Positions 9,932-21,743 of a DNA stretch of 64,000 nt are shown one piece after another. The stretch spans positions 63,426,782 through 63,490,781 of the forward strand of contig NC_083344.1 in assembly GCF_019175385.1 (NCBI RefSeq). Reading direction: 5' to 3'. This stretch comes from Lycium barbarum. Its lineage: Eukaryota; Streptophyta; Magnoliopsida; Solanales; Solanaceae. The notes beneath the pieces were generated by a model, which did not search any database, had not been told where the DNA came from, and was given only the letters and a program-made list of their open reading frames with translations. How positions within the stretch are numbered: the first letter of the stretch is position 1; each line of letters begins with the position of its first letter. The position numbers and the translations under genes are program-made.

Positions 9932-12906
9932 TGTCACACCCTAATCCCGCTAGGGTGTGATGGGCACCCGACCCCATATTCGAAGCCGAGCGAACCCGCT
10001 GACTCTCCTTACATACATAATCTTTTGGACTTTTAAATTAAATAAAGATGAAACGCATAGCACAACTTTCAGAAATATTCTTTTTCGTTGCTTTCAAATC
10101 AAACAAAATCTGTAATCATATAGAACTTATATCATAACACAAATGACACATCAGCTGATGGAGTCGCTTACAGAACTGACAACCCCTACCCACGACTCTG
10201 TCTGCAAAGTCTCTAACATTAATCAGATATCATAGCACACATACTCTGACTCGGCAGCACTCCAGGAGCAAGTGGAGCTTGCCAACTCCGCTGGAACATC
10301 TTCTATAACAGCTTCAGCTCATCTGGGTGTACCTGCGCGGCATGAAACGCAGCCCCCGAAGAAAGGGGGTCAGTACGGAAAATGTACTGAGGATGTAAGG
10401 CCAGAATCACAATAAAAGAATCATAACTGATACAAAAGGTGCAGAAACATATACAATGTCCAGAATACCAAAACTCTCGCCTTTAGAGCGTAATCATGCA
10501 TATCATTGTCACATAGCGTACCCGGCCCGTTATGGGACTCGGTGGATAAAATCATATCATCATACTTTCGTATCATCATGCATACATATAGATATACATA
10601 TATATACCGTACTCGGCCCTCTAGTGAGGGACTCGGTGGATGAAGTAATACCGTACCCGGCCCATTAAGGGACTCGGTGAATAGAATCATGCATGTGAAC
10701 ATCATATATCATACACATACCGTACCCGGCCCTCTAGTGAGGGACTCGGTGAATCAAATCATCATATGCCCTCCTGACCACCATAACACATCATCATCAT
10801 CATCATATCATCATATACATATACCGTACCCGGCCCATGAAGGGACTCGGTGAACAATGCCATGGAACGCGCACGATAACATACTCGGCCCGGGACTCGG
10901 TGAAATAGACATATTGAGGCGTGCACGAGCAGAGTAGTGAGAAACTATATGCATATAAATCAAGACTCGATAGATAAGTATACTTACCGACACCTGAAGG
11001 CTCAGAAACAAATTTCGGGTCAATCCGACTCAGTATAAGAAAGTTATGAGCGTTTGAAGTACAACACGTTCTACAAACGTTTCAGGAACCATTTTTGGAA
11101 AATCAAATCCATAATCATGTCAAGTACCTTTCGGATATCGTTATGGATCACATCGGATAGAGCTTTTGGAAGCATATGTACGTATCAAAATAGATCACAG
11201 ACTCAATGGAATACTCAAACGTGTTATCATTTGACAATCAAGACATTAGCCATATCACTTATCTCTCGAATACCATTCGGATACATATCAAATAGATCTT
11301 CAGACATCATAGATACGCATCAAAATCACGTGAAACAGCTTATAAAAATCAAGAACGTTATCCATCCTTGTGGCTCTAAGAATGGGAGTTTCTTTGAAAT
11401 CATACATATACTTTGTCATATTGGTTTCCCAAAGATCATGCCAAAAGAAAGAAAGGGTAAGCCTTACATACCTGCTCCACGTCCTATTAGCTACGCTTAT
11501 TCGTCCAAACTTGCTAGTCTACATTCAAGAGAATTAACATAATCATTAGATTCATCGAGATATACTTGTCTTAGTCTTTCAAATGAATTCATTCATATTC
11601 TACTGAAATTTCGGCAGCATTTCCCCTGTAAATACACCATCCCCGAGAATCTAACTCGGCCAAATCAACAATCAATAATCAGAGAATTCAACTCGGCCAA
11701 ATTATTAACAAAATTACCAACAATCATACTTACAACTTCAACAATCAATCCCAAAACATATTCTAACATTAACAACTCTTGTCACACAATTCACGACATT
11801 TCATTTATATCCAATTCAATCACATATACTCAAGCTACCACCAATGATCCCATATTTAAGTATTAATCCAAAATCTTTCTAACATGATTCAAGAATACTT
11901 CTAACAATTCACACAATATTCAAACAACCCAATTATTGCACACTTCCACCCGAAATCTCACAACACCACCAAAGACAACAACACATTACTTTCTTTCAAA
12001 TTTATGAACTTCACTAACAATCTACACATTAACAACATCATTCTTACAAGTATAAGAAACCATACTAATGTCATACTAACTCCTTCAACAATTCTACAAT
12101 GATCACAACTTCTTTTCAAGTTATCAACCATCATTTTCATCATGGAATCCACAACAACAATAATCAAATTACTAAATAAAATCAATTCATTTGTTCTACA
12201 CAACACAACTATATTCGGCCACAACATCAACCTACACGGCCACAACATAGCATCCACACTTTCATGAATTCCATCCATTTCTTCACTCTACAACATATAC
12301 AAACCATCCACAACATATAAAAGAAGATGAAACCTTACCTTTTTCCACTTGCCTTCTTACTTGGCTAGGGTCATGAACTTGCAAGAATGAATGGTTTTCT
12401 TGCTCCAATAACCATTCCATGTTAAAAAGGACCTTCCAATTGCTTAGAATACTAGGAGAAATAATTTTTTCTTGATCAATTTCCATAGAGCCAATTTCCT
12501 TGGCTAGGGCCGAATGCACTTCTCCTCTTCGTCTTTTCTTTCTTTCTTGAAGTTTCTTGATTTTGTGTGGAGAAATATGACTAATATGTCATATATATAT
12601 ATATGCATATTCCATCCATGTGGGCCCAAGCCCACCACACTTGGACGACCACCATGGTCTTTCAAGAAGTTTCTTGAAGACTTGTGAAATTCCCATTTTG
12701 CCCTTAGCCTTCCACAATATTACCATGAACCCTTCTGTGAATTTCCCTTTTTACCCTTAGCCTTTCTCAATATTTCCATACTAATAATATTCATAAATAA
12801 TATTCATAACAACTTGTACATTAAAATAATTTTTGAAAATGGTCTTGCCCCCAACTTATCACGACTATCTCGAATTATCCGAACGTACAAAATACGGGCT
12901 ATAACA
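9932..12906 (-). repeat. Element A 5' LTR (right copy)
   Basis: Second copy of the A LTR, 2975 bp, ending CTATAACA beside the AGTTT duplication. Compared with the left copy it has scattered substitutions and a shorter (TA)n near 12590. Tail double hairpin at 10353-10389 and minisatellite at about 10504-10905 are retained. Confidence 0.95.
10353..10389 (-). other. LTR tail double hairpin, element A right LTR
   Basis: CCCCC (10353-10357)/GGGGG (10365-10369), then CAGTAC (10371-10376)/GTACTG (10384-10389). Confidence 0.7.
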
Positions 12907-14460
12907 AGTTTTATAATCATTCTATGTTGTTTAAGGGGTTGAAAGTTAAAACACTTGGATTGTAGAAAGATATAGAAATTGGGTCATGAATGTGTGAATA
13001 GTGCCATTGTTGATAGTAGTTTGGAGTGAATTATGAATATTGATGTGTTGTGATTGTAAGTATGTTATGAATGAAATTTAGAACATGGAATAAGTGTTAT
13101 ATGTGAGAAAATGCAATAATGGATTATGACCATGATTATGGAGAAATTGGAATGAAATGCTGAAATGCGGGCGATGTAGATGTATGATGATTGTTGTTTG
13201 CGATATTGTGAATGTTGTTATGAATGTTTGGGAGTTGATATAGAACATGGGGAAAGTTGTATAAACAAAGGAAATTCTGCCCAATTTCCCCTAGAAATGG
13301 TAACACGTTCTTATAATCATCTAACTAATGTTAATATGAACTCCCTTGAAGGTGAGGACGTGAGCATTGAAGGAGAACGATCAAGCGGTAGAATAGCCAA
13401 GGGAAAAGGTATGTAAGGCTAGTCCCTTCTTTCCAAGGCATGAATCTTGTGATATGATATTCCCTTCTTCTTCATGATTCTTCTACGTATCGAAAACTAT
13501 GAGTCCACGATCATAAAGAACTTCATACAAGATAAAGAAAAAAGACATGTTACGAGCATGACGATTTTGAAGATGAATCTAAGTCTAAGAGTCCTAAAGC
13601 TCATTAATGACCTTCCTATGAAGATGGTAATCCTTATACGATTCTTATGATAGTATTTCCCCTACCTCTTCATGACTTTCTTACATTCCGGGAATTATGA
13701 GTCAACATTGACAGAGATCTTCTTATAAGATAAAGTTGAGGAATATGCCATGAATGTGATAATAATGATGATAAGTTGAAGCCTAGAGATTCTAAAGCAA
13801 GGAATGATGTCTATGAAGCTAATGATCCTTACGTAACTTCTAGGATATTATGTTCCCTACATCTTCATGACTATCATACCTCCTAGAAAACTAAGAGCCT
13901 ATGTTCATGAATAGCCATATGGGATAAGATAAGAGATGTGTTACGAATGCGATAATGCTGATGATGAGTCTAAGCCTAAGGATTCTAAGGCCTATAATAT
14001 TATGGTTCTACAAGGCTAATGATACATATTATGATCCATTGATATTGTTCATTGAATACACTCACCTTATATGCTAACTCCTTCAAGGTGAGGCAGAATG
14101 CTTATGAATGCTCCATAATGGAATCGGGGGTTCTCGACCTTATGTCACCCCGACATTGTTATAAATTGTCTATAAACTCTAATGCATGTCCTATGACCAA
14201 TGTTCCGAAAAGTTATGAGTCTATTTTCATAGAGGATTTCATATGAAATAAAGGTAAGAGATATGCTATAGAAACGATAATGGAAATGTTGAGCCTAAGT
14301 TAAGAGATTATAAAGTCTATCATACGATATTCATACGAAGGTCATGTTTCGAATATGATGTGATTTTTATAGATTGTCTTTAAATTCAAATGTATGCTTT
14401 AGTGAAAGGTTACGATAAACTCATGAGATGTATGTAATGGTAATCATGATGTATGGGAAG

Positions 14461-14567
14461 TTGTCGAGCCACTACGTGGCCGAATACGAAAGATATGTAT
14501 GTGATATTATCGAGCCACTACGTGGCCGAATACGGATATTGTCGAGCCATTACGTGGCCGAATACGG
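14461..14567 (+). repeat. Hairpin minisatellite, element E 5' LTR (3 units)
   Basis: Three units containing 'gagccactacgtggccgaat' (third unit with one change); GCCAC/GTGGC forms a stem in each. Equivalent at 19900-20006 in the 3' LTR. Confidence 0.8.
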
Positions 14568-14778
14568 ATAATGTTTTATGTGTATGAGCAGATACGGTAC
14601 TACGACGATGAATTATATGACACAGTGATGTATGCGTTATGATGATTCATGTACTACGATTATGTAAATATGATATATGTATGAAATGTATTCATCCTTA
14701 AAGGTCACGCAGGTTTTGCCTTCACCTTTTGACTTATGATTTCTCTATCATGTTTATTTCTTTCATGCCTTACATACT

Positions 14779-14817
14779 CAGTACAATATTCGTACTGACA
14801 TCCGTTTTCTTTGGACG
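14779..14817 (+). other. LTR tail double hairpin, element E 5' LTR
   Basis: CAGTAC (14779-14784)/GTACTG (14792-14797), then CATCC/GGACG, where one stem base has decayed relative to the 3' LTR copy. Confidence 0.6.
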
Positions 14818-15264
14818 CTGTGTTCATGCCCACAGGTAGACAGGCAGACGGCGCAGACCTATAGGAGCTATCAGCAGATTTATAGGAGCACTCCATTATT
14901 TCGGAGGTACTAATTGGGCTTATCCTTTTGTGTATGTATATATATGTATATGTATTTTAGGCATGACGGGGTCTTGTCCCGTCCGTATGTCTAGTATTCT
15001 AGTAGAGGCTCGTAGATACGTATGTGTGGGTAGTATGGTCTCACGATACTACTGTGGTGTATATATATATTACTATTTTGATAGCCGAAGGGCTTATGTA
15101 TATAAAATTATTTATGTTTTCCAAATGAAAAATGGTTGCCATATGATTATGAGTATATGAATGATAAAGAATTGCATAATAACTATGACGAGTAAGGAAA
15201 TGAGTGGTGCTCGGTGGTTAGACTCGGGTACCCGCCACGGCGCCTAGTCGGGTCGTGACAAAAG

Positions 15265-15276
15265 TGGTATCAGAGC
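15265..15276 (+). promoter_or_regulatory. Primer-binding site of element E (tRNA initiator Met)
   Basis: Perfect TGGTATCAGAGC, 4 nt after the LTR end. Confidence 0.95.
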
Positions 15277-15319
15277 CGTTCAGTCCTTGGAAGTGTCTAC
15301 GAGCCGTGTCTAGTAGATT

Positions 15320-15358
15320 TTTGTTTATGGTGTGTTGCGCACCACACTTATAAACAAG
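15320..15358 (+). ncRNA. Leader hairpin with palindromic loop, element E
   Basis: Stem 15320-15328 with 15350-15358 (TTGTTTAT/ATAAACAA core), inner TGTG/CACA (15331-15334 with 15343-15346), loop 'ttgcgcac' holding the self-complementary TGCGCA. Same site as in A, B and D, with compensated stem bases. Confidence 0.7.
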
Positions 15359-15466
15359 AGGCTACAGGGCATTTAGGAAAAATGACCATGTTTCATCTTA
15401 AGAGATCCTGCGATAGAGCTGTGTTATAAGGTTTTCTCTTCTTAATAGTGTGCTATGAGTTCAGAA

Positions 15467-16890
15467 ATGCCGCCAAAGGGAAAAGCTACAACCGCCCAGA
15501 AGGGCAAGACTACGGCGAAAAGGCGGATAGAAAGAGAGCCGCCAATGAATGTAGAAGAGGGCGAGTCATATAATGAGGCCGATCTAATACTTCCTCCACC
15601 CCGCCCAATGTAGAAGAACAAGGAGGAGCTTCAGCTCCAGTTCCTCCACCGGTTTCTTCTGGTCAATAAGTGACCGAGGCCATCCATCTATTTACACAAC
15701 TAGTTGCTGCCCAGGCACAGCGGTAGGGTTCGGGTTCAAGTGACAGGGCCGTTAGTACTAGAGCCCGTGATTTTATGAGTTTGAATCCTCCGGAGTTTTT
15801 CGAGTCAAAGCCAGATGAAGACCCTCAAGGTTTTATTGATGAAATGTTGAGGACATTAAGGATTGTTCATGCCTCCGAAACCGAATCGGTGGAGTTAGCA
15901 TCTTATAGACTCCAGGATGTGGCAGTCTTATGGTATAATAACTGGGTAGCATCAAGAAAAGAAAATGCGCCTCCTCCCGTGTGGCAAGAATTTGTAGATG
16001 CTTTCATCTGCCACTATTTTCCACCCAAGGTCTGCCAAGCTAAAGCGGATAGGTTCTTAAATTTGAAGCAAGGAAACATGATTGCTCGAGAGTATAGCCT
16101 TCAGTTTAATTCTTTGGCTAGATACGCTCCAACCATGGTGGCCGACATGGGAGATAGGGTGCATAAGTTTGTGAGTGGCTTAGGGCCACATTTATTTAAA
16201 TATTGCTTAACAGCTTCATTGCAAGACCGGATGGATATTTCTCGCATTCAAGCCCATGCCCAAAATCTAGAAGAGCAACGACATCCGCAAAAGGGCGAGC
16301 GTGATATGGGTCAGGGGCAAAGTAAGAGGGCCAGATCCATAGGTGCTGATAGCGACTATAGAGGGGGATCGAGGCAGTCATATTCTAGACACTCAGGCCA
16401 GTCGGCGACTAGTGTACCTCTACGAGTTGAGGGCTAGGGGTCCGATTTCTCTAGTCATCCCAGACCGGATGAGAGTTTCACAGAGTCGGGCTCTCGGTAT
16501 AGGAGTGATTTAGGCCAGAAGAGATCATCTATACCACAATGTACCCAGTGTGGTAAGCTACATTGGGGACCGTGCCGATTGAGTTTGGATGTTTGTTATG
16601 TTTGCGGCAAGTCAGGTCATATTATGAGAGAGTGCCCATTTCGAGGCGATAGGCGTGCGGTTCAGCCCGCAGGATCAGCGACTGGTTCTTCTTCGGTGCG
16701 CCCGGGAGGGCAGACTCCCCTAATTCCAGTAGGTCGAGGTAGAGGCAGAGGGGGAGCATCTACTTCAGGTGCCACTCAGCCCCGTATATATGATTTAGCT
16801 GAGCGACAGGATCCAGAGTCATTCCCCGATGCCGTCACAGGTATATTTGCACCTTTGATAATGTGTGAAAGAAGAAATAAATATTTGTAA
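15467..16890 (+). pseudogene. gag: gag (broken) of element E
   Basis: Capsid/nucleocapsid polyprotein of a Ty3/gypsy element; it would form the virus-like particle. The start MPPKGK matches the gag start of element D. The lysine/arginine-rich N-terminus is followed by a frameshift and stops between about 15590 and 15730. A long frame 15775-16437 carries the retrotransposon gag domain (LWYNNW, FVDAFICHYFPP, FLNLKQGNM). A TAG at 16435 interrupts the same frame, which resumes with a CX2CX4HX4C zinc knuckle (CYVCGKSGHIMREC, from about 16591) and an RGRGRGG tail. Near 16850, where D continues into protease, the sequence changes to unrelated non-coding DNA, so pol is deleted. Not functional as it stands. 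Confidence 0.9.
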
Positions 16891-17636
16891 TATTAAGCAA
16901 GTATGAATTAAGAGGTTTTGTGCTATGTGGCGACGGTAATCGGTAAAGTATGATACGTGGTATTAACAATGCTTATACATCCTTGAGGACAATATTGATC
17001 CATCACCCGTAATCTTTATGAAATACCTTTTTAAGGTACTACCGATGGTACTTAAGTTTTAAGGAAGTAAGGTATGAAAAGTAGAACTTCCAAGATAGTA
17101 GTTGCTGAATGATAGGGAAAAGACAGGGTCAGTTAGAAAAAGTAAGAGAGTGACGTACGCTACCGAGTAAGTTAGTTATTAATGAAAGCTTCCTTATCGT
17201 GCAGACTATATTGTCAACATGTTTTATGAAGATGTGAGTGTAAAGAAAATATGCGAGACATGAGTTATAGCACTTTAGAAGTTTACCGTTACAGGATTAC
17301 TGAGTTAGTAATACGAGGTTGTATAATCAATGAAGGACATGAGAGATGTCCAAGAAGAATTAACTGTATAATGGAAAGGGAATGGGAGAGGTATAGGCAG
17401 ATATAAAAATGCCCTCCCAAATAGCCAGGATGTAAGTTAAGAACAAAAAAAAATGCAAGCTTGAAAAAGTATGTACGTTTTCTTTCTATGCTTTTGGGGT
17501 CGTGTGTGGCCAAACTCTATTGTTATTATGTTGTAGCCCTGTGAGGCAGTGTTATTTGTGGGTTGTTGTGACAGGATGGTAGTGCCATATTACAGGGGAA
17601 ACTCTGGCGAAATTTTCATAGAATTCCCGAGTGTTT
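16891..17636 (+). other. Element E 3' non-coding region
   Basis: No coding frame. Its last 130 bp ('ggggaaactctggcgaaatt', 'gtagccctgtgaggcag') match the corresponding 3' non-coding parts of elements D and N in reverse complement. The rest (about 16860-17500) is not recognised. Confidence 0.7.
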
Positions 17637-17656
17637 AACATTCGAGGACGAATGTT
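17637..17656 (+). other. PPT-adjacent stem-loop, element E
   Basis: AACATTCG-AGGA-CGAATGTT, perfect inverted repeat immediately before the PPT. Confidence 0.8.
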
Positions 17657-17658
17657 CC

Positions 17659-17685
17659 AAAAGGGGGGGGGGGGGGGGGGGAGAA
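17659..17685 (+). promoter_or_regulatory. Polypurine tract of element E with G19 run
   Basis: 27-nt purine run abutting the 3' LTR. It includes 19 consecutive G (17663-17681), far longer than the 6-7 G in sister elements; slippage or an assembly error is likely. Confidence 0.9.
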
Positions 17686-18088
17686 TGTTACACCTCTCAT
17701 TTTCATACGTTGAGTTTCGCCGAATGCTAAATGTCCTAGCCTTGGGAAGTAGGTTAAATTTTTCGAGGTCATAGGGATAGATATGTCCATCTTGGGTATA
17801 TAATGGAGAAAAACCATGTTTAGTAAGCCTCGGGATGGTTTAAGACTCGTCGGATCATCGGAGTTAAGTTTTGGTGGAAGTTTGGTAAAATGTCACATTA
17901 TGGCGCACTTTGTGGCGCAACATGCGAGCAGCAAAGAGCGCTTTGCGGCCACGCAGTTGCGCAGAAAAGTGTGACAGTGAAATTAGTGATGTTGCGAGGT
18001 TTGCGGCACAACATGCGACTCGCAAAGCACGCTTTGCGTCTAGCAAAGCTTGCCGCATGTTGTGTCGGTCCAGAATTTTCTGGACCAC

Positions 18089-18096
18089 TATAAATA
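18089..18096 (+). promoter_or_regulatory. TATA box of element E 3' LTR
   Basis: TATAAATA, same context as 2986-2993; could drive read-out transcription into 20699 onward. Confidence 0.55.
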
Positions 18097-19899
18097 GACT
18101 ATATTCGACCCAAAATCATATTTTCACCATTTTTGGTCATAGAAAACTCTAGAACAATCTCCATTATTCATCCATAAGAAACCAAGGAAAATCCATGATC
18201 AACTACATTAAACCCATAAAATCAAGTGTAAGAAACCTACCAAAGTTCATTTAAGTCAAGAAATCCCAAGGGAAGTGGACTAGGGTTTTTGGTGCAAGAA
18301 GAAAATTTCCACTCCAAGCTTATTCACCCATTATCTAAGGTGAGTTTTATGATCATTCTATGTTGTTTAAGGGGTTGAAAGTTAAAACACTTGGATTGTA
18401 GAAAGATATTGAAATTGGGTCATGAATGTGTGAATAGTGCCATTGTTGAATAGTAGTTTGGAGTGAATTAAGAATATTGATGTGTTGTGATTTTAAGTAT
18501 GTTATGAATGACATTTAAAACATGGAATAAGTGTTATATATGAGAAAATGAAATAAAGGATTATGACCATGATTATGGAGAAATTGGAATGAAATGGTGA
18601 AATGTGGGCGATGTAGATGTATGATGATTCTTGTTTGCGATATTGTGAATGTTGTTATGAATGTTTGGGAGTTGATATAGAACATGGAGAAAGTTGTATA
18701 AACAAAGGAAATGCTGCCCAATTTTCCCTATAAATGGTAACACGTTCTTATAATTATCTAACTAATGTTAATACGAACTCCCTTGAAGGTGAGAACGTGA
18801 GCATTGAAGGAGAACGATCAAGCGGTAGAATAGCCAAGGGAAAAGGTATGTAAGGCTAGTCCCTTTTTTTCAAGGCATGAATCTTGTGATATGATATTCC
18901 CTTCTTCTTCATGATTATTCTACGTATCGAAAACTATGAGTCCACGATCATAAAGAACTTCATACAAGATAAAGAAAAGAGACACGTTGCGAACATGACG
19001 AGATTGATGATGAATCTAAGTCTAGGAGTCCTAAAGCTCATGAATGACCTTCCTATGAAGATGGTAATCCTTATAAGATTCTTATGATAGTATTTCCCCT
19101 ACCTCTTCATGACTTTCTTACATTCCGGTAATTATGAGTCAACATTGACAGAGAACTTCTTATAAGATAAAGATGAGGAATATGCCATGAATGTGATAAT
19201 AATGATGATAAGTTGAAGCCTAGAGATTCTAAAGCAAGGAACAATGTCTATGAAGCTAATGATCCTTACGTAACTTGTAGGATATTATGTTCCCTACATC
19301 TCCATGACTATCCTACCTCCCAGAAAACTAAGAACCTATGTTCATGAATAGCCATATGGGATAAGATAAGAGATGTGTTACGAATGCAATAATGCTGATG
19401 ATGAGTCTAAGCCTAAGGATTCTAAGGCCTATAATATTATGGTTCTACAAGGCTAATGATACATAGTATGATCTATTAATATTGTTCATTGAATACCCTC
19501 ACCTTATATGCTAACTCCTTCAAGGTGAGGCAGAATGCTTATGAATGCTCCATAATGGAATCGGGGGTTCTCGACCTTATGTCAACCCGACATTGTTATA
19601 GATTGTCTATAAACTCTAATGCATGTCCTATGACCAATGTTCCGAAAAGTTACGAGTCTATGTTCATAGAGGATTTCATATGAAATAAAGGTAAGAGATA
19701 TGATATAGAAACGATAATGGAAATGTTGAGCCTAAGTCTAGAGATTATAAAGTCTATCATACGATATTCATACGAAGGTCATGTTACGAATATGATGTGA
19801 TTTTTTATAGATTGTCGTTACATTCAAACGTACGCTCTAGTGAAAGGTTACGATAAACTCATGAGATGTATGTAATGGTAATGATGATGTATGTGATGT

Positions 19900-20006
19900 T
19901 GTCGAGCCACTACGTGGCCGAATACGGAAGATATGTATGTGATATTGTCGAGCCACTACGTGGCCGAATACGGATAATGTCGAGCCACTACGTGGCCGAA
20001 TACGGA
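19900..20006 (+). repeat. Hairpin minisatellite, element E 3' LTR (3 units)
   Basis: Three nearly identical units with the GCCAC-TAC-GTGGC stem. Confidence 0.8.
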
Positions 20007-20216
20007 TAATGTTTTATGTGTATGAACATATACGGTACTATGACGATGAATTATATGACACAGTAATGTATGCGTTATGATGATTCATGTACTACGATTA
20101 TGTAAATATGACATATGTATGAAATGTATTCGTCCTTAAAGGTCACGCAGGTTTTGCCTTCACCTTATGACTTATGATTTCTCTATCATGTTTATTTCTT
20201 TTATGCCTTACATACT

Positions 20217-20255
20217 CAGTACAGTATTCGTACTGACGTCCTTTTTCTTTGGACG
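20217..20255 (+). other. LTR tail double hairpin, element E 3' LTR
   Basis: CAGTAC (20217-20222)/GTACTG (20230-20235), then CGTCC (20237-20241)/GGACG (20251-20255). About 440 nt from the LTR 3' end. Confidence 0.7.
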
Positions 20256-20698
20256 CTGTGTTCATGCCCACAGGTAGATAGGGAGACGGCGCAGACCTAT
20301 AGGAGCTATCAGCAGATTTACAGGAGCACTCCATTATTCCGGAGGTGCTAATTGGGTTTATCCTTTTGTTTATGTATATATATGTATATGTATTTTGGGC
20401 ATGACGGGGTCTTGTCCCGTCCATATGTCTAGTATTCTAGTAGAGGCTCGTAGGTACGTATGTGTGGGTAGTATGGTCTCACGATACTACTGTGGTGTAT
20501 ATATATATTACTTATTTGATAGTCGAATGACTTATGTATATAAAATTATTTATGTTTTCCAAATGAAAAATGGTTGCCATATGATTATGAGTATATGAAT
20601 GGTAAAGAATTGCATAATAACTATGACGAGTAATGAAATGAGTAGTGCTCGATGGTTAGCCTCGGGTACCCGCCACGGCCCCTAGTCGGGTCGTGACA

Positions 20699-21579
20699 CT
20701 AGCACTTGAAATCTCTCAAATCCGAGCTCTATAGCTTCTAAAATGGTTTTAGGAAGAATTAAGTTCGAATTGGGGAAAATTGAACAAAATCTGACCAGTT
20801 ACTCCGCTTCTGCGGACATTTCTTCGTAGGTGCAACCTCGCACAACCGGGAAAATGACCGCAAGAGCGGAACCCACTTACTCACCCCAAAATCCGCAGGT
20901 GCGGAAGTCCACCCGCAGGTGCGACTCCGTTTCTGCGCACCTAACCTCGCAAGTGCGATCCTAGCTAATCTCGCCTAATCTCGTGCCTGCGGACCAACTC
21001 GTACAGGTGTGAGCTCGCACGTGCGGCCTATGGCTTGTAGGTGCGGCTGCACCAAATAATAGCTGAACAACCGAAACCTCTAAATTTTTGAACTTCGATT
21101 TAGCACCTGAAACTTATCTGGAATCCCCGAACATAAACCAAATATGCATTTCAGTTACAAAACATGCTACGAACCCGCCCGCGCACTCGAAATTACTAAA
21201 AGAGGTTATTATGACCCGACATTGACCAAGGTCAACTCTAAAACATCAAATTCGCATATCTCCAACCAATGACCAAAATCACACCTAAATTCCCCGGGAC
21301 CCGAACCAATGGTCCTACTAAGTCAAAATCACATTTTGACCTAATGGAATCGACGAAACTTTGAAATGATGCATTTACCCCCGATGTTGACTTTGATCAA
21401 ACATCTTCATTTTCTTAACTTAGAAAACTCAAAATTCACTAAAACCAATCCAAAACCCATCCGATTGCCTCAAGAACCGCGACACCCATCCCCCAAATCA
21501 TAAACACCAATATACAACTACAGCATGAAGGGTATTTTGGGGAAAATAAGGCAAAATCTCAAAACAACTAAGCGTTTCA
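20699..21579 (-). repeat. LTR G, right part
   Basis: Continues G after the CTAGC duplication; 'cttgaaatc' aligns with H at about 23461. It holds a tract of short inverted motifs of the type 'ccgcaggtgcgg' and 'cgcttctgcgg' at 20800-21060. The distal end is not sharp; 21580 is an estimate. Confidence 0.5.
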
Positions 21580-21743
21580 TTATATATATACATAAAGCAA
21601 ATGAAATAGTTATCATATCATAAACCCCTTAAAGGATATTTCCATTTATAATGAGTTTCAAAACATTGGACATAAGCCGAAAATAGAAATAATGTCAAAC
21701 GTATCCATACCTGAACATCTAGTCCATGAAGCCTCTAATTTTA
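21580..21743 (-). repeat. LTR-like fragment P
   Basis: Phrases such as 'cctgaacatctagtccatgaagcctcta' (given here only as a pattern of the kind seen in Solanaceae LTR leaders) suggest a further LTR fragment cut by H at 21744. Boundaries and family are uncertain. Confidence 0.3.

Larger units (their letters stand above)
3244..12906 (-). mobile_element. Element A: LARD-like non-autonomous LTR retrotransposon
   Basis: Complete nested insertion with TSD AGTTT at 3239-3243 and 12907-12911. LTRs of 2999 and 2975 bp enclose a 3689-bp interior bearing PBS (9917-9928) and PPT (6243-6256) in - orientation. No gag, protease, RT or integrase motif is found on either strand. Long LTRs plus a non-coding interior match the LARD definition (established class). 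It shares LTR ends, leader and PPT context with element B and with gag/pol element D. It is younger than E, which it interrupts. Confidence 0.93.
12907..15260 (+). repeat. Element E 5' LTR, second part
   Basis: Resumes after the AGTTT duplication and aligns with 18346-20698. Includes 'aaaggaaattctgcccaa' near 13268, 'aaaaggtatgtaaggct' near 13405, the hairpin minisatellite and the tail hairpins. Ends GGTCGTGACA. Confidence 0.94.
2595..20698 (+). mobile_element. Element E: gag-only Ty3/gypsy LTR retrotransposon, split by element A
   Basis: A complete insertion flanked by the 5-bp duplication CTAGC (2590-2594 and 20699-20703). Two LTRs of about 3.0 kb bound a 2425-bp interior holding PBS, leader hairpin, broken gag and PPT. 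Protease, RT, RNase H and integrase are absent: the sequence passes from the gag tail straight into 3' non-coding DNA near 16850. The 5' LTR is interrupted by element A (3244-12906). E is therefore non-autonomous; its gag resembles that of element D, so a D-like chromovirus is the likely helper (inference). Confidence 0.93.
17686..20698 (+). repeat. Element E 3' LTR (uninterrupted, 3013 bp)
   Basis: TGTTACACC...GGTCGTGACA followed by the CTAGC duplication. TATA box 18089-18096, U3 inverted-repeat tract 17900-18060, hairpin minisatellite 19900-20006, tail hairpins 20217-20255. Confidence 0.95.
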
